From positions 20,204,001-20,268,000 of the forward strand of contig OY776130.1 of the NCBI GenBank assembly GCA_963675135.1: a stretch of DNA of 64,000 nt, written 5' to 3'. Below, one piece after another: positions 10,877 through 20,418 of this stretch. The notes beneath the pieces are model-generated. The model had not been told where the DNA came from and did not search any database. It was given only the letters and a program-made list of their open reading frames with translations. Positions within the stretch are counted from its first letter, which is position 1, and each line of letters starts with the position of its first letter. Source of the stretch: Galeopsis tetrahit (taxonomy: Eukaryota > Streptophyta > Magnoliopsida > Lamiales > Lamiaceae). Both the position numbers and the translations under genes were made by a program.

Positions 10877-11117
10877 CTCCCTCCGTCTTAAAAAGATAGT
10901 CTACTATTCTTTTTTGGTTTGTCTCAAACTATAGTCCACTTTCCTTTTATTTCAATATTTTTGCCTAAAATGTCCTTATTTAATGATGGTTGTACAAATT
11001 TCAATAACATTAAATAGGGGTATAACAAGAATATAAGAACAAATTTTATATGCAAAAAATGTTTGCATTGGTTTATGTGAAAAAAGAAAGTGGACTATCT
11101 TTTTGAGATAGAGGGAG
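10877..11117. mobile_element. Stowaway-like MITE (241 bp)
   Basis: Starts CTCCCTCCGTCTTAAAAAG and ends with its inverse, CTTTTTGAGATAGAGGGAG, flanked by TA on both sides (10875-10876 and 11118-11119). Confidence 0.85.
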
Positions 11118-11127
11118 TAATAAAATA

Positions 11128-11418
11128 CTCCCTCCGTCCAATTTCATTATTCTCACTTTTCTTTTTTGGTTGTCCAATTTTATTATGCACATACCCTTTT
11201 TGGAAACAATACTATTCATACTACTTTATCTCCACCTCCTTCCATTACTTATTTACCCGCTTTGTCATTCACTTTATTCATAAACAATCATTTATTTATA
11301 AATGGACCCCATAATATTTCATCATACCCTCAACTTATCTACTTTATGAATAAACTAATCAATATTCATTAAAATACGTGATCGGAGAAGTGAGCATAAT
11401 AAAATTGGACGGAGGGAG
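11128..11418. mobile_element. Stowaway-like MITE (291 bp), family A
   Basis: TA-flanked, with ends CTCCCTCCGTCCAATTTCAT and ATAAAATTGGACGGAGGGAG. It shares its interior with 11677-11969, 15451-15742 and 31738-33015. It starts only about 10 bp after the previous MITE. Open frames inside it are not genes. Confidence 0.9.
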
Positions 11419-11676
11419 TAATAAATAAAATATAAGTGATGTAATGATTGAGAATTTTTTTTTTACAAAAACCGTGAAATCGGGAGTAAAAAATAATGAT
11501 ACATCACATCAATTTTTTTCTTACAAACCAACTCTAATCACATGGATGTCATATTTATTTATTTTCACACACACGCAACATACATGCAATTGTCTTGTCA
11601 CCTACTTACAAATATCGATTTTTAGTGGGTATGTATTTATGATACGAGTGTATGCGTACATAGATATATATTAGAA
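11419..11676. other. Spacer without recognisable gene
   Basis: AT-rich spacer between two MITEs. I see no coding or RNA feature in it. Confidence 0.5.
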
Positions 11677-11969
11677 CTTCTTTCGTCCAATTTTATTATT
11701 CCTACTTTTCTTTTTTAGTTGTCCAGTTTTATTATGTCCATTTCCTTTTTAGAAATAATACTATTCACACTAATTTATATTCATCCTCCAACCATTACTT
11801 ATTTACTTAAATTGTCACTAATTTTATTCATAAACAATCACTTTACATATAAATGGACCCCACAACATTCCATCATACCCCCAATTTATCTACTTTATAC
11901 ATAAATTAATCAATATTCATTAAAATTCGTACCCGAAAAAATAGACATAATAAAATTGAATGGAGGGAG
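11677..11969. mobile_element. Stowaway-like MITE, family A, degenerate left end
   Basis: Left end CTTCTTTCGTCCAATTTTAT is a mutated form of CTCCCTCCGTCC, and the right end is AAAATTGAATGGAGGGAG followed by TA. Interior as in 11128-11418. Confidence 0.8.
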
Positions 11970-11999
11970 TATTACACAATTTATTCTATGAGTGAGGCC

Positions 12000-13800
12000 C
12001 AAATTATATTGGCCACGGTTAAATGGCCCCTCTCTTTTTATAACTTCATACCCCGGTTGAGTTAACACCTAAGGTTGAGTTCACCCCCTAGTTTAATCTA
12101 ATCAACACGTTCATATACCTTCACCCTTCAAACCCTAACTTCTCTCAAAGTTTTCAGGTGCCTCTTCTCCCTCCACTACCGTCTACCGTCATCAGCCTCC
12201 TTCCTCCCTCTCACTGCCGTCAGCCTCCTTCCCACGTTGATTTGGAGCTCGATTTTCACCGCCGTCGCCTGCCTTCTCGCGCCCCTGCCGTCAACGCCTC
12301 CTCCTGCTCGCGTCTCTCACGCCGCCGTCGTGCCTGCTCGCGTCTCCTTGCCGTCGACGCCTCCTCCTGCTCGCGTCTCCTTGCCGCCGCCTCCGCCTTG
12401 CTCAAAATTGGTTGGTATTTTACTATTTTATTTGGTAAAGATTGATTGTTCAAAACTGTATTTTGGTATTTTGTTTGGTAAATAATGATAATAAGAGGTG
12501 AAATATGTGTTAGATCTTAGTATTTCTTTTTCTAGTGAAAAACACATAAAATATGCAGTTTTATTTGTTTTGTTGGATTTTTTTTTTTTCGTTTTTTTTT
12601 TAAATATATTGTTGAGGCACGGTGACTCATTTACTTTAATCAAGGTATAAATTAACAACACTAGCACTTATTGTTGTTGCAGCAAACTAACAATCATGTT
12701 TTAGCTAGTAATAATCACTTAAAATTCGTATGTTTGTTTGACAGTCAATATTAGTCAAAAGAGAAAGTCAATATTTTAGTAAATTAAAATTTATTTGGTC
12801 TAACTAATTATGAACTTCAAAATTCAATTTCTCTCTCTAAAATTTTAGGGTTTGCAGAGCGCCGCTCTTACCTTCCCCCTTCCCCTTTCACGGCAACATC
12901 CCTCCATCACAAACTGTCACTCCTCTCCACCCTCTAATGTAGATCTGGCACAAGCTTTCGTTGTGGGGGCGCCCATTGCAGCCGAAGCCCTCCGGCACTG
13001 CCCACTTTCTCTCCTCTTTCTTCATCTTTTTGTTCTTTCATATTTTCCATGAAGTAGTTTTAGATCTACAAAATAGCTAGAAAAGTAGGTAGTTTGGTAA
13101 AGTTTTTTATACAGAGTAGACCCGCCTCCAGATCGCCGCTCACCACCGCCGGACTACCGCCGCCGCACCGTAGAAGAGCCGCCTCGTCGACCCTCCTTTT
13201 CAGATCTTTTAGTGGGTTTAGGGGTTTTTCTTCGAATTTCAGTTGGGATCAATGAGTAGATCCTCTTCAACGGAGCCACGGTGACCGTATGGTTGAGTTT
13301 CTTCCGTTGATCCCTTTTGTAGATTCTCGTTTTTTACTTTTGTTGTTTACTTTATTTTGTTTATTCCCTGCTTTGTTTCCTGTTTTTTTACTGTTTTACT
13401 GTTGTTATTATCCCCTTAATGGGTCCTTTTCCCCTGTTGTGGGTATCCTGCCCTTAATGGGTCCTTTTCCCCTATTGTGGGTCTGTTGTTGCACTGATGT
13501 TGTGCTTGGTTGACACTGGTTGTCCTTGGGTTGTCTTCTATGATTTTGGAAGTTTGTAGCGCGAGTCGTAGTGGGCGACAATTTGTTTCTTATCTGAAGC
13601 AGATTTGCTATCTTTCTTGATCGAGGAACCTGATTGATTGCTTGTGTGACTCTCCACTCTCTCAAGATTGATTTGCTTGTGTGACTCTCCACTCTCTCAA
13701 GATTGAGTTTGGTATATGAGTCTTTGGTAGAGTTTCTCTGTAATAGATAGGTGATCTAGAGATGTAATTTCAATATTCCTATCTTGTAATTCTATTTTAA
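12000..13800. other. GC-rich leader-like tracts with internal tandem repeats, no supported gene
   Basis: Two GC-rich islands (about 12150-12420 and 12850-13270) stand out from AT-rich surroundings and resemble plant 5' leaders (CAAACCCTAACTTCTC). The first holds repeated CCTGCTCGCGTCTC units, and its open frames are low-complexity Pro/Ser/Arg. Short tandem duplications lie at about 13409-13480 (CTTAATGGGTCCTTTTCCCC twice) and 13640-13705 (GTGTGACTCTCCACTCTCTC twice). An A-rich tract follows at about 13796. It may be captured gene leader sequence or a retroposon body; I recognise no protein. Confidence 0.35.
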
Positions 13801-13913
13801 AAAAAATAAAAATTATTTGGTCTTACCTAGCTAGTTGTATAGATGTCCTAATTTCTCTATATTTAAGAAACATTAAATAAACTTCATTATTCAATTTTCT
13901 TAAAAATATTTAA

Positions 13914-14080
13914 ATGCCTAACTCTGTTGTTGATTTCACGAAATTGATGGGTGCTCTGGTGAAAATGAAGCAGCATTCTGTTGCCCTCCACCTGTTCGTC
14001 AAGTCAAAATGCTTCAACGGGATGCTCTTATTGATCCCTATAAACTTAATGTCGCAACCAGATTACTCTCGTCAAACGTG
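13914..14080 (+). pseudogene. Short fragment with PPR-like peptide
   Basis: From ATG at 13914 the frame reads VVDFTKLMGALVKMKQHS and then ALHLF, which resembles the N-terminal repeat of plant mitochondrial pentatricopeptide (PPR) proteins. It stops after about 57 codons. A second frame from about 13960 to 14128 is also open (VRQVKMLQRDALIDPYKL, then LNVATRLLSSNVKLCERN) and ends at a GTACGT donor-like site. Only one frame can be the real relic. The PPR match is short, so this is tentative. Confidence 0.4.
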
Positions 14081-14144
14081 AAACTATGTGAGCGTAATGA
14101 AATGAATAAAAAGATAAAAAAGGTACGTTCCCTATAAAAATTAC

Positions 14145-14400
14145 TCTCTCTGTCCACCAAAAGTGTACTCACTTTTTTTATATATGTTTTTAAAAAAATC
14201 ATATTTTAATTATAAAGAATATATTTACTATAATGAGTATAAGTACCACTATTCCCGAAGAAGTCTGGCTTGATAAAAACACAAAACTTTTCGAAGAAGC
14301 CTGACCTATTATCTCCGACGAGTCGCTGGAAAATGATGACGACGATGATTTTGAAAAAGAAGAAGATGATGTTGACGAACCATATTTGTAGGTATATTTT
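14145..14400 (+). other. MITE left end followed by an acidic coding remnant
   Basis: 14145-14175 looks like a single Stowaway-type end (CTCTCTCTGTCC). From about 14245 the plus frame reads TTIPEEVWLDKNTKLFEEA, a stop, then IISDESLEND and an Asp/Glu run to a stop near 14392. An acidic tail of this kind is seen at the end of several plant proteins and transposases. I cannot assign a family. Confidence 0.3.
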
Positions 14401-14450
14401 GCATTCGTGATGTGAGAGGTAAACTAGGGTAGAAAGTGGCTTTTTATATA

Positions 14451-14566
14451 GGGCATTGAAGAAGATTTTAGTACGAAAACGAAACAGTGGAAGAAAGCTT
14501 TATATATATAGGGCATTGAAGAAGATTTTAGTACGAAAACGAAACAGTGGAAGAAAGCTTTATAAA
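14451..14566. repeat. Two-copy tandem duplication, about 60 bp
   Basis: The unit running from AGGGCATTGAAGAAGATT to GGAAGAAAGCTTTATA occurs twice in direct succession with essentially no divergence. Confidence 0.9.
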
Positions 14567-14659
14567 GTCCAGAAGCTCATGAGTCAGGAAGGAGTTCAAG
14601 AAACTAGGGAGACGAGTTCTAAATAAAAATCAGGGGTGGTGAAGAACAGAAAAGGGTTG

Positions 14660-14897
14660 GTCTGCTATGGACTCGAGTGCATGTTGTGCACCCTAGTCCA
14701 TGTTGCACTTTTCAGTTTTACTAATTTACACTTTTTGGTAAATAGTGTTGCACTTTTCAATTATTAAACTGTATAATAATATTTTTAGTCATAGTGACTT
14801 ACACTTTTTAGTAATATTGTGTTGTACTTTTCAGTTTAATAACATACACTTTTCTTTAGACTAAGGTGCACAACATGCACTCGAGTGCATACTAGAC
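14660..14897. mobile_element. MITE with about 35-bp terminal inverted repeats
   Basis: Left end GGACTCGAGTGCATGTTGTG and right end CACAACATGCACTCGAGTGC are mirror copies. The interior repeats GTTGCACTTTTCA. Flanks resemble GGTTGGTC/GACTTTACC, so the exact edges and the superfamily are unsure. Confidence 0.7.
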
Positions 14898-15109
14898 TTT
14901 ACCAACAGAAAAATCAAAGTTTTTCTTTTAGGGGATGTTTGTTTTGGGATTTTTTAAGGATTTTGAAATCTGAATTAATATCAATGTTTTTTAGTGTTTT
15001 TTCTTTCTTTTCATATTTTTTTCATTTATTCATGAACCCAACTGTTCGTTAATTTTCCTTACTGTTGTTTTTTTCATGTCGATAATAATTTTGAATTATA
15101 TTTTATGTA

Positions 15110-15190
15110 GGTTGCCAAATTAAGTGAAGAAATTCATACTTTGGCCAAAGACGGAAAAGTAAGACTAGATATCTATGAAGAACAATGAGG
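15110..15190 (+). other. Exon-like fragment of unknown gene
   Basis: After an AG acceptor (ATGTAG) the frame reads VAKLSEEIHTLAKDGKVRL and ends EEQ-stop. It could belong to the 13.96-14.13 kb frame. The sequence GACAAAGGAGGAGGTGATG and its surroundings recur at 15315-15430 and 15815-16010, so this whole remnant has been partly triplicated around a MITE. No family is recognised. Confidence 0.3.
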
Positions 15191-15450
15191 AAATATAATT
15201 TAGTTCTTATATTATTGTGAATTTTTTTAAAAGTAATTTTTTTTTTTTAATTTCATGTGTTAGGCTACTAAAGAAAGGTTGATTAATCTGGGATTCAATG
15301 TCCATGATTAAGACAAAGGAGGAGGTACTAAAGAACGGTTGATAAATATCCATTCAATGTCCAAGATTAAGACAAAGGAGGAGGTGATGTAGAAGATTGG
15401 GTTCAATGTTGAATGTCTTTCCTGTTTAAGAAATTTGTTTAAAAAAACTA

Positions 15451-15742
15451 CTCCCTCCGTCCAATTTTATTATGCCCACTTCTCCGGGCACGAGTTTTAA
15501 TGAATATTGATTAATTTATTTACAAAGTAGATAAGTTGAGGGTATGATAGGGTATTGTGGGGTCCATTTATAAATAAATGATTGTTTATAAATAAAGTGA
15601 ATGACAAATTGGGTAAATAAGTGATGGTAGAAGGGTGGAAATAAAGTAGTATGAATATTATTGTTTCCAAAAAGGGTATGAGCATAATAAAATTGGACAA
15701 CCAAAAAAGGAAAGTGAGAATAATGAAATTGGACGGAGGGAG
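15451..15742. mobile_element. Stowaway-like MITE (292 bp), family A
   Basis: Starts CTCCCTCCGTCCAATTTTAT, ends AATTGGACGGAGGGAG, and is flanked by TA (15449-15450 and 15743-15744). It lies inside a repeated host segment, and the uninterrupted version of the same join appears near 16015. Confidence 0.92.
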
Positions 15743-15744
15743 TA

Positions 15745-16115
15745 TTTTTATTGTTTTTATTATGTTTGTTGTGATTTGTAGTGAAAGACTCTTTTTATGG
15801 TTTGAATTATGGTTAAGAAAAAGGAGGAGGTGATGTAGAAGATGGGGTTCTTTTTATGGTTTGAATTATGGTTAAGAAAAAGGAGGAGGTGATGTAGAAG
15901 ATGGGGTTCAATTAATCTGGTATTCAATGTCCAAGATTAAGACAAAGGAGGAGGCGATGTAGAAGATGGGGTTCAATGTTGAATGTCTTTCCTGTTTAAG
16001 AAATTTGTTTAAAAAAACTCTTTTTATTGTTTTTATTATGTTTGTTGTGATCTGTAGTTAAGACTTTTTTATGGTTTGAATTATGGTTATTGTGATTTTT
16101 AGTTATTGGTGTTGA
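15745..16115. repeat. Local direct repeats between the MITE and the copia element
   Basis: A segment ending GAGGAGGTGATGTAGAAGAT occurs twice in tandem (about 15795-15910), and a third partial copy continues to 16015 with the TTTCCTGTTTAAGAAATTTG stretch also seen at 15420. There is no intact open frame. Confidence 0.75.
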
Positions 16116-16120
16116 TAATT

Positions 16121-16342
16121 TATTAAGAATAGTTTTATTTTCAAGATTGGGCCTACTTGTTTCAGTCCATACTTATTTTTATATTCGGCCCATCATTGGA
16201 TTAGGGCTTGATTTGTTATATTTCATTCCTTTTTGTATATATACGTTACTGTTGTGCTGCCTTCGTGCACTTCAAGATTTATCAGAATACAATTTTCTTT
16301 CTTGAACTTCTTTATGGCTTTCATCAATTGTTAGTTTTATCA
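16121..16342 (+). repeat. 5' LTR of the copia element
   Basis: 222 bp, from TATTAAGAATAG to TTTTATCA. It carries a TATATATACG TATA-like box about 110 bp before its end. It is followed at once by the primer-binding site. Confidence 0.93.
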
Positions 16343-16356
16343 TGGTATCAGAGCGG
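16343..16356 (+). promoter_or_regulatory. Primer-binding site of the copia element
   Basis: TGGTATCAGAGCGG directly abuts the LTR and matches the 3' end of plant initiator tRNA-Met, the usual copia primer. Confidence 0.9.
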
Positions 16357-16416
16357 GTGATTCACTCGCATTAGTAAAAAAAAGAGAATAAGATCCTTTT
16401 CCGCTGCAACTCAAAC

Positions 16417-17928
16417 ATGGCCGGTGATGACGAGATCGGCGACAAAGAAACCAGCGTTAGTTCCAAATCGGCATCTATTGTCAGTGATAGGGCCTATGAG
16501 TTATGTCGTGAACAAACTGTCGTGCCTGGCCTGACGGCCGATCAGATGGCCCGATTAGCAGATTTCATGCGTTCGGAATTTCAGACCAATCTTGGCACAT
16601 CGACGACACCGACAACGAATATGGCAAGTACTGCGGTGCATTCCTACGAACCTTGGATCATAGATTCGGGGGCAACCGAACACATTACGTGTCGTAGCAA
16701 TGGCTTGATTGATAGTGCAATTGCTCACTCAGCACCTTCTGTGAAAATACCAAACGGTGACATGGTTGTGGTGCATTCGATTGGAAGAGTTAATTTGGGA
16801 AACAGACTGAATTTAAATCGAGTTTTATTCATACCACAGTTTCATTGCAACTTGATTTCTGTTAGTCGCCTTATTGATGAATTGAATTGCGTTTTCACAT
16901 TTTTTCGTGATTTCTGCATATTACAGGATTTACCTTCGAGGAAGCTGATTGGAGTGGGTAGACATTGTGATGGTCTATATTACCTTGAGTCGTCCAAAAT
17001 TGAGGGGGCTGCCTTAGCCGTTGTTGGAGATTCGACTCTATGGCATAAACGTTTGGGTCATGCGTCCGAAGGAAAATTAGAACATATTTGTTGTTTGAAA
17101 CCCCGTATAAGAAATCTTAATTTTTGTGATTCTTGTGTTCGAGCAAAGCAGACACGTCTTCCTTTTCCCACCAGCACCACTAAATCTTCTAAGTGTTTTG
17201 AATTGATTCATTGTGACATTTGGGGCCCTTATAAATGCGATACCTTTTCGGGTGCACGATATTTTTTGTCGATTGTAGATGATTATAGTAGTGGAGTTTG
17301 GGTTTATCTTATCCCACGAAAATCTGAAGTTGTAAAATTCTTGATCCAGTTTTGCAATATGGTTAGGACGCAGTTTCAGTTGCACATTCAACGAGTTCGT
17401 TCTGATAATGGCCTTGAATTTCAAACAACCGCATTACTTGACTATTATGCTCTTCATGGAATATTAATGGAAAGTTCTTGCACAGATACGCCGCAGCAAA
17501 ATGGGGTTGTGGAACGCAAGCATCGACACATATTGGAGATTGCTAGGGCACTCCGTTTTGAATCCGGGTTACCAGTTGAGTTTTGTGGTGAATGTGTGTT
17601 GACTGCAGTTTACATAATTAATCGGTTGCCTTCACCAGTTATTGGCAATAAGACACCTTTCGAGATCTTGTTCAAACGACAACCTGAATATCATCACTTT
17701 AGAGTCTTTGGTTGTTTGGTTTATGCTCACGAGAACCGACGTAAGGATAAATTTGATGAAAGAGGAAGCGCATGTATCTTTGTTGGATATCCAAATGGAC
17801 AGAAAGCATATCGAGTTTTTGATTTGAAAACACACAAATTTTATAGTTCTCGTGACGTCACATTCTTTGAACACGTATTTCCCTTCAAAGGGTGTGATAC
17901 CATGGACCTGTCGGATGCCATATGCTAA
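16417..17928 (+). CDS. Copia polyprotein part 1: short N-terminus, protease, integrase
   Basis: 503 codons. Residues 1-75 are a short remnant (ADQMARLADFMRSEF) in place of the usual 250-300-residue gag capsid and zinc knuckle. The aspartic protease motif WIIDSGATEHIT has its catalytic Asp at 83. The integrase zinc-binding motif is H210, H214, C237, C240, and the DDE triad is D267, D330, E366 with the normal 35-residue gap. The frame ends at TAA 17926-17928, but the same frame stays open from 17929 into reverse transcriptase, so this is a nonsense mutation or, less likely, programmed readthrough. Confidence 0.92.
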   Translation: MAGDDEIGDKETSVSSKSASIVSDRAYELCREQTVVPGLTADQMARLADFMRSEFQTNLGTSTTPTTNMASTAVHSYEPWIIDSGATEHITCRSNGLIDSAIAHSAPSVKIPNGDMVVVHSIGRVNLGNRLNLNRVLFIPQFHCNLISVSRLIDELNCVFTFFRDFCILQDLPSRKLIGVGRHCDGLYYLESSKIEGAALAVVGDSTLWHKRLGHASEGKLEHICCLKPRIRNLNFCDSCVRAKQTRLPFPTSTTKSSKCFELIHCDIWGPYKCDTFSGARYFLSIVDDYSSGVWVYLIPRKSEVVKFLIQFCNMVRTQFQLHIQRVRSDNGLEFQTTALLDYYALHGILMESSCTDTPQQNGVVERKHRHILEIARALRFESGLPVEFCGECVLTAVYIINRLPSPVIGNKTPFEILFKRQPEYHHFRVFGCLVYAHENRRKDKFDERGSACIFVGYPNGQKAYRVFDLKTHKFYSSRDVTFFEHVFPFKGCDTMDLSDAIC

Positions 17929-19860
17929 GCACAGACCTTTCTTCGTGGGAATCTCGTGCCTCCAGCTCGCGATCTTCACTCGGATCGCCCATTTATCCGC
18001 CGAGCTGCTTCACCCCAGGCCACTATTGACGCAGGACAGCCTGCCTCCATTGTGCCAATACCGTCGCCCAGCACAGAGACACCATCGCCTGGACCCGTTC
18101 CCACTGATTCCCCCATGGCCGATATAGCACCTCGTGTTAGCCATCGTGCAAGGACACGGCCGAAACATCTTGACCCCTATGTGGTGGATCTTCCCCCCTC
18201 AATAGACCATGCACAACCCACTTCCAATACAGTTCACTCGACGGTACATCCTCTCTCTCAATTTCTTTCATATAATAAATTCTCTTCGGCTCACACCACT
18301 TTCCTAGCAGCCATCACCTCGCGTGATGAGCCAAAGTATTTCTCTCAGGCCGTTCGAGATCCTCTATGGAGAGAGGCTATGGCGAAAGAAATTCAAGCCT
18401 TAGAAGAAAATGGGACTTGGACATTAACTTCACTCCCCCCAGGGAAAAAGGTTGTGGGATCCAAATGGGTTTATAAGATTAAGTACAAACCTAACGGAGA
18501 TGTCGAGAGATACAAGGCACGCCTTGTTGCAAAGGGGTTCACACAGATTGAGGGTGTTGATTTCCATGAAACCTTTGCACCAGTGGCAAAATTAGTTACC
18601 GTTCGCTGCTTATTATCCATAGCCGTTAAACGAGATTGGGAGGTTCATCAGTTGGACGTAAACAATGCGTTTCTTCATGGAGATCTCCATGAAAATGTCT
18701 ACATGAGTATTCCTCAAGGTTTTGCCAAAGATGGTGATACAAGGGTTTGTAAGCTTCAGAAGTCTCTCTACGGCTTACGACAAGCCTCCCGAAATTGGTA
18801 TGAAAAGTTTACCCATGCTCTCATCACCATTGGGTTTCGTCAGTCTCATGCCGATCATTCACTGTTCATCTTTCGAAAAGGGACCATTTTTGTCGCTGCG
18901 TTAATCTATGTTGATGATGTCTTACTTGCCGGAAACGATTCACACCATATTGCCCATGTGAAACGATATTTGGACGAAAAATTTAGCATTAAAGACCTGG
19001 GCCCATTGAAATATTTTTTGGGCATTGAAGTTGCTCGTTCACCCGAGGGTTTCGTCTTGAACCAACGAAAGTATGCTTTAGACATTTTGGAGGAGAGTGG
19101 CCTACAAGGAGGTCGACCGAGCTCCTTCCCCATGGAACAAAATCTCAAATTGGATGTTGATGATGGTAGTGCACTAGTCGATGCATCACAATATCGTTGT
19201 TTAGTCGGTCGACTTCTATATCTAACAGTCACGCGTCCAGATATCACCTACGCCGTGAGTCAACTGAGCCAATTTCTCGGCAAGCCTCGGTCGACACACT
19301 TAGTCGCAGCCCAGCGTGTCCTCCGGTATTTAAAACAAGCTCCTGGGCAAGGCTTGTTCCTTCCGGCAGTAGGAAACTTCGACCTCCGTGGGTATTGCGA
19401 TGCCGATTGGGCCGGCTGTCCCTTTACTCGACGGTCATCCACGGGATATTTCATCTCCCTTGGTGGCGTACCTGTCTCTTGGCGCACCAAGAAGAAATCA
19501 GTGGTAGCTCGTTCTTCGGCGGAAGCGGAGTATCGAGCAATGGCAATGACTACTTGTGAAATTGTGTGGTTACGATGGCTATTAAAGGACCTTGGTGTAC
19601 AACATGGTCCTACCCCTCTATTTTGTGACAATCAAGCGGCTCGTCACATTGCCGTGAATCCAGTTTTTCATGAACGCACCAAACATGTAGAGATGGATTG
19701 TTATTTCGTTCGTGAGAAGGTGGCCAATGGAGATATACATCCTAGTGAAATTTCCACGACAAATCAGATTGCGGATATTTTCACGAAGGCACTTGGAACT
19801 GATCGTTTTCAATTTCTTCGGGGCAAGTTGGGTGTTCGTAACCTTCACACGCCAACTTGA
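17929..19860 (+). CDS. Copia polyprotein part 2: reverse transcriptase and RNase H
   Basis: Continues in the same frame as part 1 after one TAA. It has the RT signature YKARLVAKGFTQ, QLDVNNAFLHGDL and the catalytic YVDDVLLAGN near residue 325, then RNase H with DADWAGC, RSSAEAEYRAM and the terminal block TNQIADIFTKAL. All expected motifs are intact. The end, at TGA 19858-19860, overlaps the polypurine tract. There is no need for a separate ATG. Confidence 0.92.
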   Translation, partial: AQTFLRGNLVPPARDLHSDRPFIRRAASPQATIDAGQPASIVPIPSPSTETPSPGPVPTDSPMADIAPRVSHRARTRPKHLDPYVVDLPPSIDHAQPTSNTVHSTVHPLSQFLSYNKFSSAHTTFLAAITSRDEPKYFSQAVRDPLWREAMAKEIQALEENGTWTLTSLPPGKKVVGSKWVYKIKYKPNGDVERYKARLVAKGFTQIEGVDFHETFAPVAKLVTVRCLLSIAVKRDWEVHQLDVNNAFLHGDLHENVYMSIPQGFAKDGDTRVCKLQKSLYGLRQASRNWYEKFTHALITIGFRQSHADHSLFIFRKGTIFVAALIYVDDVLLAGNDSHHIAHVKRYLDEKFSIKDLGPLKYFLGIEVARSPEGFVLNQRKYALDILEESGLQGGRPSSFPMEQNLKLDVDDGSALVDASQYRCLVGRLLYLTVTRPDITYAVSQLSQFLGKPRSTHLVAAQRVLRYLKQAPGQGLFLPAVGNFDLRGYCDADWAGCPFTRRSSTGYFISLGGVPVSWRTKKKSVVARSSAEAEYRAMAMTTCEIVWLRWLLKDLGVQHGPTPLFCDNQAARHIAVNPVFHERTKHVEMDCYFVREKVANGDIHPSEISTTNQIADIFTKALGTDRFQFLRGKLGVRNLHTPT

Positions 19861-19867
19861 GGAGGAG

Positions 19868-20092
19868 TATTAAGAATAGTTTTATTCTCAAGATTGGGCC
19901 TACTTGTTTCAGCCCATACTTATTTTTATATTCGGCCCATCATTGGATTAGGGCTTGATTTGTTATATTTCATTCCTTTTTGTATATATACACTACTGCT
20001 GTGCTGCCTTCGTGCACTTCAAGATTTATCAGAATACAATTTTCTAATTTCTTGAACTTCTTTATGGCTTTCATCAATTGTTAGTTTTATCA
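19868..20092 (+). repeat. 3' LTR of the copia element
   Basis: 225 bp, about 97-98 percent identical by eye to the 5' LTR. The main difference is a small insertion in TTTTCTAATTTCTTG. Confidence 0.93.
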
Positions 20093-20223
20093 TAATTTGT
20101 CTCGGTTTGCTTCATTTTACTAGGATTGATAATAGCCAAAAATTAATTTCAATAAATTAGAAGTAAGATGAAGCAATTTGTTGCTAATTTAGGGTTTTTA
20201 AACGTTAACCTATTTAGTCAGAA

Positions 20224-20335
20224 AGGCATACGTGCTTTTACAGCTCCATATTGAGATCAACCTTTAGGCATAAAAGCATATATGCTTTTGTTTATACATC
20301 TCTGATTCGGAATAAAAGCACATCTGCTTTTCTGT
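20224..20335. repeat. Three spaced palindromic motifs AAAGCA-N4-TGCTTT
   Basis: AAAGGCATACGTGCTTTT, AAAAGCATATATGCTTTT and AAAAGCACATCTGCTTTT lie about 45-55 bp apart between the copia element and the truncated lipase exon. The purpose is unknown; they may be remnants of a transposon end. Confidence 0.6.
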
Positions 20336-20418
20336 GTATTATATTTTTATATTGTTACAAAATGCAAAAAAATTATAAGATGAAAATTAAACAAAATATT
20401 TTAAAATTGCGTAATTAG

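Larger units (their letters stand above)
16121..20092 (+). mobile_element. Ty1/copia retrotransposon with both LTRs, most of gag missing
   Basis: A 5-bp duplication TAATT flanks the element (16116-16120 and 20093-20097). LTRs are 16121-16342 and 19868-20092, differing by about five substitutions and a 3-bp indel, so insertion is fairly recent. A primer-binding site TGGTATCAGAGC (initiator tRNA-Met type) follows the left LTR, and a GAGGAGGAG polypurine tract precedes the right one. The LTRs begin TATTAAG rather than TG and end TCA. Between them is one reading frame with protease, integrase, reverse transcriptase and RNase H in copia order, interrupted by a single stop. The capsid part of gag is lacking, so transposition would need Gag supplied from elsewhere. 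Confidence 0.95.

Noticed and set aside
11090..11904. Several Ser/Phe/His-rich open frames; also 15497-15704 and 32776-32973
   Set aside because: They are translations of Stowaway-like MITEs repeated at several places.
12158..12485. GC-rich open frames on both strands
   Set aside because: Low-complexity Pro/Ser/Arg peptides produced by tandem GC repeats; no conserved domain.
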